From NCBI RefSeq assembly GCF_002776695.1, contig NZ_LFJC01000003.1, positions 6,735,149 through 6,799,148 on the forward strand: DNA of 64,000 bases. The letters run 5' to 3'. This DNA comes from Bradyrhizobium nitroreducens. GTDB lineage: Bacteria > Pseudomonadota > Alphaproteobacteria > Rhizobiales > Xanthobacteraceae. Positions 16,374-24,472 of this stretch are shown in pieces; positions within the stretch are counted from its first letter, which is position 1; every line of letters starts with the position of its first letter. Below the pieces are notes generated by a model, which did no database searches, was not told where the DNA came from, and saw only the letters and a list, made by a program, of their open reading frames with translations. Position numbers and translations under genes: made by a program.

Positions 16374-17432
16374 ATGCTCCGAAGAATTGCCAACGTCCTT
16401 TCAAACCCTACGAGGCCTCGCAATTGGGCGCTGTTGGTCGGCTGCTTGCTGCCGACCCTCACCGCTTTGGGGCTGACGGTCTGCCGGGCCGACAGCCCGA
16501 GCGGAGAGCCGATCGCAATTCTGTTGGCCGCGGGCGACATCACGGGTTGCCATCAGACCGGCGACAAGCATGCCGCGATGGCAGGGCAGATCCAGAAGGA
16601 GATCGAGGCCGCGAAGGACATTCCGCTCGGTATCCTGGCCTTGGGCGATCTGGCCTATGCGGATTACAAACACCAGAAGGCGCAGCCCGGGACTTACGCG
16701 TCCTGCTTCAATAGCTTCGTCGCGACATGGGGCGTGTATAAGAACCGTATCTTTCCCGTACCGGGAAACCACGACTATTCCGACGATATTACGCCCGCCA
16801 AGAAACTCACGCCGGTGAAGCACTACCGGGAGTACTTTGGTCAGCGCATTGCGGAGCTGAAGAGCGGGGCGGGCAGTCCATCTGGAGCGGAAGACAAGAG
16901 ACTGAGCTTTGTCACCCGCTTTCCCAACAGCGAGGGGTGGCTACTCGCCGGACTGAATTTTTACGGCAGTGACGTCGATCCAAGGAAGTGGCTCAAGGAA
17001 CAGCTTTCGGCATCAACGGCCCGTTGCGTACTAGTCTTTACGCATCCGTTCTTCGCGAGTTCAGGTGAGCATGGAAAGGGGAAGGCCTATGAGCCGATCG
17101 CGCAGCTCATGCCGATCTTGTACGAACAGGGTGCGACGATCCTGGTTTCCGGGCACGACCATCACCTCGAGCAGTTTCCGAAGGTTGGCGGTAAGGGGAA
17201 GGTGGACGCCAGCAAAGGTGTGCGCTCGTTCGTCGTCGGCACCGGGGGCGCGACGTTGTATTCCACCTATGTCAAGCATCCGCTGAGCGAGCGCTTTGCC
17301 AACAAGAGCAGAGGATTCCTGAAGCTGATCCTTTATCGCGATGGCTACAGATGGTCGTTCGTTGCTGTTGACGGACCGCAGGTCGAGTTGCCTGTCGGCG
17401 AAGAGAGCTGCAATCGCAAGCCTCCAGCCTGA
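16374..17432 (+). CDS. Secreted metallophosphoesterase, purple acid phosphatase-like
   Basis: 352 residues. A signal peptide (about 1-35, WALLVGCLLPTLTALGLTV) precedes a calcineurin-like phosphoesterase domain with all metal motifs: GDITGCHQ, GDLAYAD, GNHDY, FTHPFF and GHDHH. This order and the GDLAYAD block resemble purple acid phosphatases. It is expected to hydrolyse phosphate esters in the periplasm. Three ATGs lie in tandem (16368, 16371, 16374); the third has the best spacing from GGAG. It stands alone between nasC and the SMP-30 gene. Confidence 0.85.
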   Translation: MLRRIANVLSNPTRPRNWALLVGCLLPTLTALGLTVCRADSPSGEPIAILLAAGDITGCHQTGDKHAAMAGQIQKEIEAAKDIPLGILALGDLAYADYKHQKAQPGTYASCFNSFVATWGVYKNRIFPVPGNHDYSDDITPAKKLTPVKHYREYFGQRIAELKSGAGSPSGAEDKRLSFVTRFPNSEGWLLAGLNFYGSDVDPRKWLKEQLSASTARCVLVFTHPFFASSGEHGKGKAYEPIAQLMPILYEQGATILVSGHDHHLEQFPKVGGKGKVDASKGVRSFVVGTGGATLYSTYVKHPLSERFANKSRGFLKLILYRDGYRWSFVAVDGPQVELPVGEESCNRKPPA

Positions 17433-17610
17433 GTTTGGCGGACATCGTTGGAGTAGGCTTGCGCGGGCCATGGTCATGGAATCCTTGAAGTGCAGCTGCA
17501 AAGGTGCGAGGGATCGCTGCGCTGCTCCGATCTGTCTGCCTCGACGCCCGCCGGATCGTGGCTTAAGCTGACGCGCGCTCCGTTCTTTAAGGGGAACAGT
17601 CACGACAACA

Positions 17611-18510
17611 ATGATGTACCTGGAAACGCCGCCGCGCCTTATCGAAACCAAGCTCTTCTCCGCCATGCCCGACAAGTTCCGCCGCAAGGGTGTGCGGACC
17701 GATTGGGCCGATGCCAACCGGCCGAATCTGCCGACAGACAGCTTCATCGAGGGACCATCCTTCGACGGGGACGGTCATCTCTACATCGTCGACATTCCGT
17801 TCGGCCGCATCTTCCGCGTCGCGCCCGATGGTGAATGGTCGCTCGTGGTCGAATATGAGGGCTGGCCGAACGGGCTGAAGATCGGATCCGACGGTCGCAT
17901 CCTGGTCGCCGATTACATGCACGGTATCATGGAGCTCGACGCCAAGGCCGGCCGCGTGAAGCCGGTGCTGACCGCGCGCAATTCGGAATCGTTCCGCGGC
18001 TGCAACGATCTGCATCTTGCCTCCAACGGCGACATCTATTTCACGGATCAGGGCCAGACCGGCCTGCACGATGCAAGCGGCCGGGTCTACCGGCTGGCAT
18101 CGAACGGCCGGCTCGATTGCCTGCTTCACACCGGCATCAGTCCCAACGGCCTGGTGCTTGACCCCAGCGAAACCGTGCTGTTCGTCGCCATGACCCGTGA
18201 CAATGCAGTGTGGCGACTGCCATTCATGAAGGACGGCAGTGTGTCCAAGGTCGGCCGCTTCTGCTCGCTGTTCGGCACCAGCGGACCCGATGGCATGACG
18301 ATGGACGCCAAGGGCCGACTGTTCGTCGGCCACGCCTCGCTCGGCCACGTCTTCGTGTTCGCTCCCAACGGCGAATTGATCGCGCGGATCAAATCGTGCG
18401 CGGGACCGAATTGCACCAACGTCGCGATCGGTGGCGCCAACAAGGATCGTCTCTATGTCACGGAGTCGTCGACCGGCAGCGTGCTGGTGGCGGATATCGG
18501 CGGACTGTGA
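17611..18510 (+). CDS. SMP-30/gluconolactonase family protein
   Basis: 299 residues of beta-propeller type with acidic metal-site residues typical of the family: SFIEGPSFD, CNDLHLASNGDIYFTD and SPNGLVLDPSE. Such proteins are calcium- or zinc-dependent lactonases acting on sugar acids. No signal peptide is visible, so it is cytoplasmic. The first two codons are both ATG. It ends 8 bases before the aldo/keto reductase gene, which suggests a two-gene unit for sugar or aldehyde metabolism; the substrate is unknown. Confidence 0.85.
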   Translation: MMYLETPPRLIETKLFSAMPDKFRRKGVRTDWADANRPNLPTDSFIEGPSFDGDGHLYIVDIPFGRIFRVAPDGEWSLVVEYEGWPNGLKIGSDGRILVADYMHGIMELDAKAGRVKPVLTARNSESFRGCNDLHLASNGDIYFTDQGQTGLHDASGRVYRLASNGRLDCLLHTGISPNGLVLDPSETVLFVAMTRDNAVWRLPFMKDGSVSKVGRFCSLFGTSGPDGMTMDAKGRLFVGHASLGHVFVFAPNGELIARIKSCAGPNCTNVAIGGANKDRLYVTESSTGSVLVADIGGL

Positions 18511-18518
18511 GCTCTAAC

Positions 18519-19358
18519 ATGAACACAAACTCCTTCGGCAAAACCGGCGCCAGCGTCTCCGTGATCGGGCAGGGCACCTGGTATCTCGACCACGGCGACC
18601 GCAAGCGCGCGATTGCCGCGCTTCAGCGCGGGCTCGATCTCGGCATGACGCATATCGACACTGCCGAGATGTATGGCGATGCGGAGCTCGTCATTGCCGA
18701 CGCCATCGCGGGCCGTCGCGACGAGGCGTTCCTGGTTTCCAAGGTGCTGCCGAGCAACGCCTCGCGCCGCGGAACCATCACCGCCTGCGAGCGCTCGCTG
18801 AAGCGGCTGAAGACGGATCGTCTCGACTGCTATCTCCTGCACTGGCGCGGTTCCTATCCGTTGGAAGACACGGTCGCTGCGTTCGAGGACCTCGTGACGG
18901 CAGGGAAGATCAAATCATGGGGTGTTTCCAATTTCGACGCCGACGACCTTGACGAGATCCTCGATGTGGCCGGCGGAGGCCGTATCGCCTGCAATCAGGT
19001 GCTCTATCATCTGAAGGAACGCGCGATCGAGCATGCGGTGATCCCGTGGTGCGAGAAGCATGGTGTCGCCGTCGTCGCCTATTCGCCGTTCGGGCACGAC
19101 GATTTTCCGGATGCGCGCAGCAAGGGCGGCGCGGTGCTTACCCGCATTGCTGAGGTGCGGCGCGCGACACCGCGTCAGGTCGCGCTGAGCTTCCTCACCC
19201 GTGCGACTACGGTGTTCGCGATTCCGAAGGCCTCGTCTGCCGAACACGCCGCCGAGAATGCGGCGGCAGGTAGCCTCGTGCTGACGAAAGACGAGATTGC
19301 GGCGCTCGATGCGGCGTTTCCGCGCGGTCCGAAGCCGCGCAGTCTGCCCATGCTGTAG
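18519..19358 (+). CDS. Aldo/keto reductase
   Basis: 279 residues, a TIM-barrel NADPH-dependent oxidoreductase. The catalytic set is visible: Asp and Tyr in DTAEMYGDAE, Lys in VSKVLPS, and His in YLLHWRGS. The C-terminal cofactor part reads FAIPKASSAEHAAENA. It reduces aldehydes or ketones to alcohols in the cytoplasm. The ATG is chosen because sequence upstream belongs to the end of the SMP-30 gene. It is closely linked to that gene and probably co-transcribed. Confidence 0.9.
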   Translation: MNTNSFGKTGASVSVIGQGTWYLDHGDRKRAIAALQRGLDLGMTHIDTAEMYGDAELVIADAIAGRRDEAFLVSKVLPSNASRRGTITACERSLKRLKTDRLDCYLLHWRGSYPLEDTVAAFEDLVTAGKIKSWGVSNFDADDLDEILDVAGGGRIACNQVLYHLKERAIEHAVIPWCEKHGVAVVAYSPFGHDDFPDARSKGGAVLTRIAEVRRATPRQVALSFLTRATTVFAIPKASSAEHAAENAAAGSLVLTKDEIAALDAAFPRGPKPRSLPML

Positions 19359-19545
19359 TGCACAAACGCTCATTATTAACGGAGCATTGACGCGCGCGGA
19401 CGTCAGTGCATATCGGCATCCTGTTTTCGGAAGTTGTGAACGCGGCGCATTTGGCGTTTTTTACAACCGTTCTCGATTCGCATTTTCCCGGGTTCCAGCC
19501 GTGACACCGCCGCCCGCCGCAGCCGCAAGGCTCGACAGTATCCCC

Positions 19546-20487
19546 ATGCCCGTGCCGGAGAAGAAGCAGAAGGCTCGCCGCGCACCTGCGCGAGTCGACC
19601 ATCCCTTCAAGGGCATCGCGCTGGTGTTGCTGTCGACGATCTTCCTCGGCTGCTCCGACACCACCGCGAAATATCTCTCGACCAGCCTGCCCTCGATCGA
19701 GATCACCTGGATTCGCTTTGTCACGTTCGCGCTGATGTTCACGCCGGTGATGCTGCCGGGTTCGCCGCTCCATGCGATGCGCACCGAGCGGCTCGGCCTG
19801 CAGCTGATGCGCGGTGCCGCGCTGCTCGGCTCCTCGCTGTTCTTCATCACCGGCTTGAGCTTCCTGCCGATCGCGGAAGCGTCCGCCACCGGCTTCGTCT
19901 CGCCGCTGTTCGTCACGGCGCTGTCGATCATCTTCCTCAGCGAGAAGGTCGGCATGCGGCGCTGGATCGCGACCGCGATCGGCCTGACCGGCGTGCTGAT
20001 CATCCTGCGGCCGGGCACGAGCGCGTTTCACGCTGCCGCGTTCTTCCCGATCGTCTCGGCGTTCTGCTGGGCTGCCGCGCTGATCCTGACGCGCATGATG
20101 AGCGGGCGCGAGGCCGTGCTGACAACCATGGCCTATTCCGCGCTGACCGGCGTCGCCATCCTCTCCGTGATGGTGCCGTTCGTCTGGGTGACGCCGAGCT
20201 GGACCGCGATCGGGCTCGGCATCGTGATCGGCGTTGCCTCGACCGTCGGACAGTGGATCATCGTGCTGGCCTATCGCTATGGCGATGCCTCGGTGCTGGC
20301 GCCATTCTCCTACACGCAGCTGCTCTGGGTCAGCATTCTGGGCTACTTCATCTTCGGTGAGGTCCCTGACGTCTGGACCGTCGTCGGCGCCGCCTTCATC
20401 GTCGCCAGCGGTCTCTACATCGCCCATCGCGAGCGCGTCCGCCGCGCCCAGCTCCTGGTGCTGGAAGAGCGTTCCCCGAACCCCTGA
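19546..20487 (+). CDS. DMT-superfamily transporter (EamA family)
   Basis: 313 residues with a basic N-terminal tail and ten hydrophobic helices arranged as two EamA repeats. Landmarks are the start of repeat 1 (STIFLGCSDTTAKYL) and the end of repeat 2 (SVLAPFSYTQLLWVSILGY). Members export amino acids, metabolites or drugs; nothing here fixes the substrate. A GTG at 19501 would add 15 residues and cannot be excluded; neither start has a clear ribosome site. It is followed by a dehydrogenase gene 60 bases downstream. Confidence 0.85.
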   Translation: MPVPEKKQKARRAPARVDHPFKGIALVLLSTIFLGCSDTTAKYLSTSLPSIEITWIRFVTFALMFTPVMLPGSPLHAMRTERLGLQLMRGAALLGSSLFFITGLSFLPIAEASATGFVSPLFVTALSIIFLSEKVGMRRWIATAIGLTGVLIILRPGTSAFHAAAFFPIVSAFCWAAALILTRMMSGREAVLTTMAYSALTGVAILSVMVPFVWVTPSWTAIGLGIVIGVASTVGQWIIVLAYRYGDASVLAPFSYTQLLWVSILGYFIFGEVPDVWTVVGAAFIVASGLYIAHRERVRRAQLLVLEERSPNP

Positions 20488-20547
20488 CGCAAGTCGCCGC
20501 GTCCCGCTTCGTGCTATCAACGGCCCCAACAACAGGGGAGGAGCCGA

Positions 20548-21627
20548 ATGCGCGCTGCGATTTTCAGGGACGGTGAGATTGTCGTGGGCCAGATGGCCGA
20601 GCCCAAGCCGGGCCCCGGCCAGGTGCTGGTCAAGACGCTCGCCTGCGGCATCTGCGGCTCCGATCTGCACGCGCGCCAGCACGCCCATCGCATGGTGGAG
20701 ATGGCGAAGAAGACCGGCCGCAAGCCGATGGACCTCACCCGCGACGTCGTGTTCGGCCATGAGTTCTGCTGCGAGATCGTCGACTACGGTCCGGGCACAG
20801 CGCGCAAGCTCAAGCCGGGCACGCGCGTCTGCTCGCTGCCGGCGCTGCTGACACCTCAGGGCGTCGAGGGCATCGGCTATTCCAACGACAATATCGGCGG
20901 CTATGCCGAGGCGATGCTGCTGAGCGAAGCTCTGCTGCTCGAGGTGCCGAACGGCCTTGCCCCGGAACACGCGGCGCTGACCGAGCCGCTCGCGGTCGGA
21001 GTCCACGCCGTGGCGAAAGCCAACATCCGCGGCGGCGAGGTGCCGCTCGTGATCGGCTGCGGCCCGGTCGGGCTCGCGGTGATCGCCGCGCTGAAGCTGA
21101 GGGGACTGCATCCCATCATCGCCGCCGACTATTCGCCGGCACGGCGCGCGCTCGCGGCCAGGCTCGGCGCCGATATCGTGGTCGATCCAAAGGCGTCGCA
21201 GCCCTATGCGACCTGGGCCGAGCACGCGCAGATGTCCGAGGCGGAGAAGGCGGCGCGGCCTCCGTTCCAGGCGATGCTGCCGGCACTGAAGCCCGCAATC
21301 ATCTTCGAATGCGTCGGCGTGCCCGGCTTGTTGCAGCAGGTGTTCGAAGGCGCCCCGCGGGATGCCAAAATCGTCGTGGTCGGCGTCTGCATGGAGAACG
21401 ACCGAAACGAGCCCATGCTCGGCATCATGAAAGAGCTCAACGTCCAGTACGTGCTCGGCTACACGCCCGAGGAGTTCGCGGCGTCGCTGCGCCTGATCGC
21501 GGACGGGCAGGTGGATGCCGCGGCCATGGTGACGGCCGAAGTCGGCATCGACGGCGTCGCAAAGGCCTTTGCCGACCTCGCCAATCCAGAAGCCCATACC
21601 AAGATCATCGTGCAGCCCTGGCGATGA
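20548..21627 (+). CDS. Zinc-type alcohol dehydrogenase-like oxidoreductase (MDR family)
   Basis: 359 residues. The N-terminal catalytic domain has CGICGSDLH with the zinc-ligand Cys near residue 35, and GHEF near residue 71. The NAD(P)-binding Rossmann domain begins at VIGCGPVGLAVI near residue 170. The usual four-cysteine structural zinc lobe is missing, as in some MDR subgroups. The protein oxidises an alcohol or reduces a carbonyl with NAD(P)H. The ATG follows GGGGAGGAG, a strong ribosome site. Substrate unknown. Confidence 0.85.
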   Translation: MRAAIFRDGEIVVGQMAEPKPGPGQVLVKTLACGICGSDLHARQHAHRMVEMAKKTGRKPMDLTRDVVFGHEFCCEIVDYGPGTARKLKPGTRVCSLPALLTPQGVEGIGYSNDNIGGYAEAMLLSEALLLEVPNGLAPEHAALTEPLAVGVHAVAKANIRGGEVPLVIGCGPVGLAVIAALKLRGLHPIIAADYSPARRALAARLGADIVVDPKASQPYATWAEHAQMSEAEKAARPPFQAMLPALKPAIIFECVGVPGLLQQVFEGAPRDAKIVVVGVCMENDRNEPMLGIMKELNVQYVLGYTPEEFAASLRLIADGQVDAAAMVTAEVGIDGVAKAFADLANPEAHTKIIVQPWR

Positions 21628-21655
21628 TCATGTCGCTCCGATCGCGGTGCGCTCC

Positions 21656-21776
21656 CTCCCCCGCTTGCGGGGGAGCGCCGGGGAGAGGATATCTCCGCAT
21701 CGGGAGTCCCAGCTTGGAGAGAACCCTCACCCGGCGCTCCGTGGCCAACCTCTCCCGCAGGCGGGAGAGGTTGGCC
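21656..21776. repeat. Two CTCTCCCGC-type palindromes after the dehydrogenase gene
   Basis: The first (21656-21675) has 9-bp arms CTCCCCCGC/GCGGGGGAG. The second (21743-21776) has perfect 16-bp arms of GGCCAACCTCTCCCGC around AG. Both belong to the short GC-rich palindromes scattered between genes in this window and may serve as mRNA 3' ends. Confidence 0.7.
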
Positions 21777-21894
21777 GCGCCCGTGGATGGAGCCCGGGCT
21801 ACAAGCCCTTGCGTTGCCTGACGGGCAAAACACGCGAGCGGTGGGGCAAGGCCTGGCGCCAAAAATATTCCACTTTACCGAAATTCGGATATCG

Positions 21895-22345
21895 CGTATG
21901 TGTTGCGGCATCCCGGCCCAAGGAAGAGGGGCGTATCGCGATCGTCACGAACGCGGGCCGGGCGGCGGTGGACGCCGATGGCATCGGCGCGAAGGGTCTT
22001 GCAGGGCGGGTCACCGTGAGCAAGGCCGTCGCGCACACGACCGGTGTGATCGGCGTACGGCAAAATCGTGTGGTCCTGGCGCCCGGGGTCTGTGCGCCAA
22101 GTCTTGTGGTGATGTGCATTGCTCAACCGGGCAAGCGCGTCAGCCATCCGCAAGGCGACGGGGGCAATAGTGCAACGCTCCCCGGGGAGAGCACGACATA
22201 AGCCGTCAACCCACTGCGCAGGGAAGGCCGGGATGTCCTGGCTGCACCTGTATGCCGCTGTGCAGCTTCTTGTCACGCAGGATTCGCACAGTGGACCGCG
22301 GGTGCCAGCCGGCGCCCGGCCTTCCCTGCGCCCTCTCCATTCAAG
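21895..22345. repeat. Dispersed non-coding repeat, Bradyrhizobium type, with 17-bp inverted repeat
   Basis: From memory, sequence like this occurs in many copies in Bradyrhizobium and related genomes and is often mis-annotated as short hypothetical proteins. Open frames exist on both strands, but none has a ribosome site or protein-like composition. It contains exact 17-base inverted arms (GCGCAGGGAAGGCCGGG at 22216-22232 and its complement at 22315-22331), which could fold into a long RNA stem. Function unknown. The copy-number claim needs a genome search. Confidence 0.5.
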
Positions 22346-22422
22346 AGGGCGAAGCGATCAGGCAAAGCTCGGGCGAAATCCGCCGCGAGGATGATCAATC
22401 ATGTGTGCCGTTGAACAAAGGT

Positions 22423-22566
22423 CTCGTGCCCCGGACGCAGCGCAGCGCTCCTTCCAGCGGTGCGCTGCAGAGCCGGGGCCCATGCATCAGCGAATGCCGC
22501 GGCCTCCTGGGTCCCGGCTCTGCGCAGCAACGCGAAGGGCGTTGCAGCGCGTCCGGGACACGGGAG
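22423..22566. repeat. 144-bp palindromic repeat, copy 1
   Basis: Begins CTCGTGCCCCGGACGCAG and ends GCGTCCGGGACACGGGAG. Inner arms GCAGAGCCGGG/CCCGGCTCTGC are perfect complements, so the unit can form a nested hairpin. A second copy lies at 22709-22851. Confidence 0.75.
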
Positions 22567-22591
22567 AGAGGCGCGCCGTGGCCACACACTC

Positions 22592-22679
22592 CGTCATTGC
22601 GAGGAGCCCTTGCGACGAAGCAATCCAGAATCTTTCCGCGGAGGGATTCTGGATTGCTTCGCTTTCGCTCGCAATGACG
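22592..22679. repeat. REP-like palindrome
   Basis: Begins CGTCATTGCGAG and ends CTCGCAATGACG. The core AAGCAATCCAGAATC pairs with GATTCTGGATTGCTT. It lies between the two 144-bp repeats, so three repeat elements are nested in about 430 bases. Confidence 0.75.
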
Positions 22680-22708
22680 AGCGGAAACAGGCGCGCCCAA
22701 ACTCCGCT

Positions 22709-22851
22709 CTCGTGCCCCGGATGCAGCGCAGCGTCCCTTCGACGGGGCGCTGCAGAGCCGGGGCCCATGCATCAGCGTGTGCCGTGGCCTGCTGGGTCCC
22801 GGCTCTGCGCAGCAACGCCAAGAGCGTTGCAGCGCGTCCGGGACACGAGAG
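22709..22851. repeat. 143-bp palindromic repeat, copy 2
   Basis: A close copy of 22423-22566 in the same orientation, with the same outer and inner palindromic arms. The differences are scattered substitutions and one length change, as expected of an older duplication. Confidence 0.75.
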
Positions 22852-23223
22852 TTGGGACGCTGCTGCTTCAAACTCCGTCACGGCGTTCGCACAACAGCGC
22901 AGGCATTCTCGTGACGCGGCACGCTGCAACATCCTTCATGACGCCGGCGTGGCGAAATCCACACGCTCGACGTCCCGATAATTCCGTCATCAAATTATTG
23001 CTTGATGTGTCCGGGTTGTTTCGTCTAGCGTCACCCGCAGGGGTTGGGAATGGCAGGCGATCCATAGATCGGGAGCACTCTCGCGGCGCGCGACGCCGGC
23101 GAAGTTCCCATTCATTCCGCAACGACAGGACTGATCAGCGCATCTCGGCCGCGAACCGGCCGTGCTGTGCATGAGACGCCGCGTGCTCTAGACTTCGGCT
23201 TTTCTCGCAAGGAGGAGCCGCCG
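22852..23223. other. Gap before the toxin-acyltransferase gene
   Basis: About 370 bases with no convincing gene, repeat or hairpin. It presumably holds the promoter of the acyltransferase gene, but I could not identify one. Confidence 0.4.
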
Positions 23224-23754
23224 ATGCCGGGCACTGGAAAGACGAAGCGTGGAGAGAAGCGGATGACGAAGACCGGAGCCGCGCAGCGGATCGAAGAGCC
23301 GACGCCAGATGCAGCGGGGCAGGCGAGCGCCGGCCTCGGTGGAGCGGCCGGCAGCGCTCCGCCCGCGAACGGCGCTCAGGCGGCGAACGAGTCTGGTGCT
23401 TCCGCCGCCGCACAAGCGGCCCCGCCGCCGAAGACCGTGTCGCAGGTGCTCGGCGAAATCACCTGGCTGATGACGCAGTCGCCCCGCCACAAGGCGATCC
23501 CGCTCGGCGACCTCGAATGGCTGGTGATGCCGGCGATCCTGCTGCAGCAGTTCCGGATCTTCTACAAGGGCGAGCAGCCGATCGGAGTCGCGTTCTGGGC
23601 GCTGGCGGACGAGATCGTCGCGAAGCGGATCGATGCAGGCGATGTGCGGCTGACGCCGGCGGAGTGGAAGAGCGGGGCGAACAAGCGGATCGTTGATGTG
23701 GTGGCGCCGTTTGGGGGGGAGGCGGAGATGCGAACCGAAATCGGACGCTCCTGA
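23224..23754 (+). CDS. Toxin-activating lysine acyltransferase (HlyC/RtxC family)
   Basis: 176 residues. Residues 1-70 are a low-complexity Ala/Gly/Pro-rich tail. Residues 72-170 match HlyC: SPRH (86-89), VMPAILLQQFR, IGVAFWALADE, EWKSG and VDVVAPFGG (157-164). The catalytic residues expected from HlyC/ApxC map to Ser86, His89 and Asp158, all present. These enzymes transfer fatty acyl chains from acyl-ACP to internal lysines of an RTX toxin in the cytoplasm. The protein stops about 12 residues after the APFGG block, so the long HlyC C-terminal tail is missing. AGGAGG precedes the chosen ATG. The large RTX protein downstream is the obvious substrate. Confidence 0.88.
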   Translation: MPGTGKTKRGEKRMTKTGAAQRIEEPTPDAAGQASAGLGGAAGSAPPANGAQAANESGASAAAQAAPPPKTVSQVLGEITWLMTQSPRHKAIPLGDLEWLVMPAILLQQFRIFYKGEQPIGVAFWALADEIVAKRIDAGDVRLTPAEWKSGANKRIVDVVAPFGGEAEMRTEIGRS

Positions 23755-23784
23755 TGTGCACCGGTGAATCCTCTTTCTGACGGA

Positions 23785-24417
23785 ATGAATGCGCAGGACA
23801 TGCCCGGCAAGTTAGCAAGCTCGCCCAATCATCACCATCGTAGTTTCCGTTGGGGCGGTTGGGGACGCTCCCGCTTCATCTGGCCTTTGCTGGGGGCATT
23901 GATGTGTCTCGCGACGTTAGTCGTGTCGAGTGCTTGGGGCGATGACGGGGCCGAAATAAAGCGTGCACAAGGGTTGTTAGCCGGCGGGCAATGTCGCGCT
24001 GCTTGGGATATCGCCTGGCCATTAGCAAAAGATGGGAGTCAAGAAGCTCGCTTTTTCTTGTACCAATCTATCAATGGCAGGATGCTTCCGCCGGGAGCAG
24101 GTGATCGCGCGTCATTTTTTCGGCACGTCCTCGCGCTCGCGGCATATGCCGCACTGAAACCTTTGAAGATGGCGTCTATCGGTAGCCGCAATCAACACTT
24201 TGCACGCGTAGACGTTCCAGCTTCGATAATGGGGTTAAACCTCGGCTCGGCGGGCGAGCGCGTAGCGCAGTGCTACAGAACCGCTCAATCATTCAAGGGG
24301 TGCCTTGATCTCGGGGTGTCACTAAGGGTCATTCCGAGCTTCGCAGAATATGCGGCAGAGACGGAACGGCAGTTAGAAGAGACTGGCGTGGGAGCCCGAT
24401 GCCTTCCGCCGAACTAA
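23785..24417 (+). CDS. Hypothetical exported protein between the acyltransferase and RTX genes
   Basis: About 210 residues, family not recognised. One N-terminal hydrophobic segment (RFIWPLLGALMCLATLVVSSAWG, described here as residues near 27-50) looks like a signal peptide or anchor. The next stretch, from AQGLLAGGQCRAAWDIA to PLAKDGSQEARFFLY, resembles one Sel1/TPR helix pair. The start is uncertain: GTG 23764, ATG 23785 and ATG 23800 all lack a good ribosome site. Base composition is about 48% GC by hand count of a line, well below the acyltransferase gene before it, and matches the first part of the RTX gene. It may have arrived with that segment. A role as an immunity or accessory protein is conjecture. 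Confidence 0.6.
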   Translation: MNAQDMPGKLASSPNHHHRSFRWGGWGRSRFIWPLLGALMCLATLVVSSAWGDDGAEIKRAQGLLAGGQCRAAWDIAWPLAKDGSQEARFFLYQSINGRMLPPGAGDRASFFRHVLALAAYAALKPLKMASIGSRNQHFARVDVPASIMGLNLGSAGERVAQCYRTAQSFKGCLDLGVSLRVIPSFAEYAAETERQLEETGVGARCLPPN

Positions 24418-24472
24418 GTTTATTGCCGATCCTTCCAGGGGTGCTACCCCATAGAAATGCAATGGTCTTCAA

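Noticed and set aside
19207..21597. A 796-residue frame on the minus strand opposite the transporter and dehydrogenase genes
   Set aside because: It is the antisense shadow of two clear plus-strand genes, with His/Arg/Asp-rich low-complexity translation typical of GC-rich reverse frames.
21787..22677. Overlapping open frames of 100-140 residues on both strands
   Set aside because: They lie in dispersed repeats, have no ribosome sites, are rich in Arg/Pro/Ser and overlap each other on both strands.
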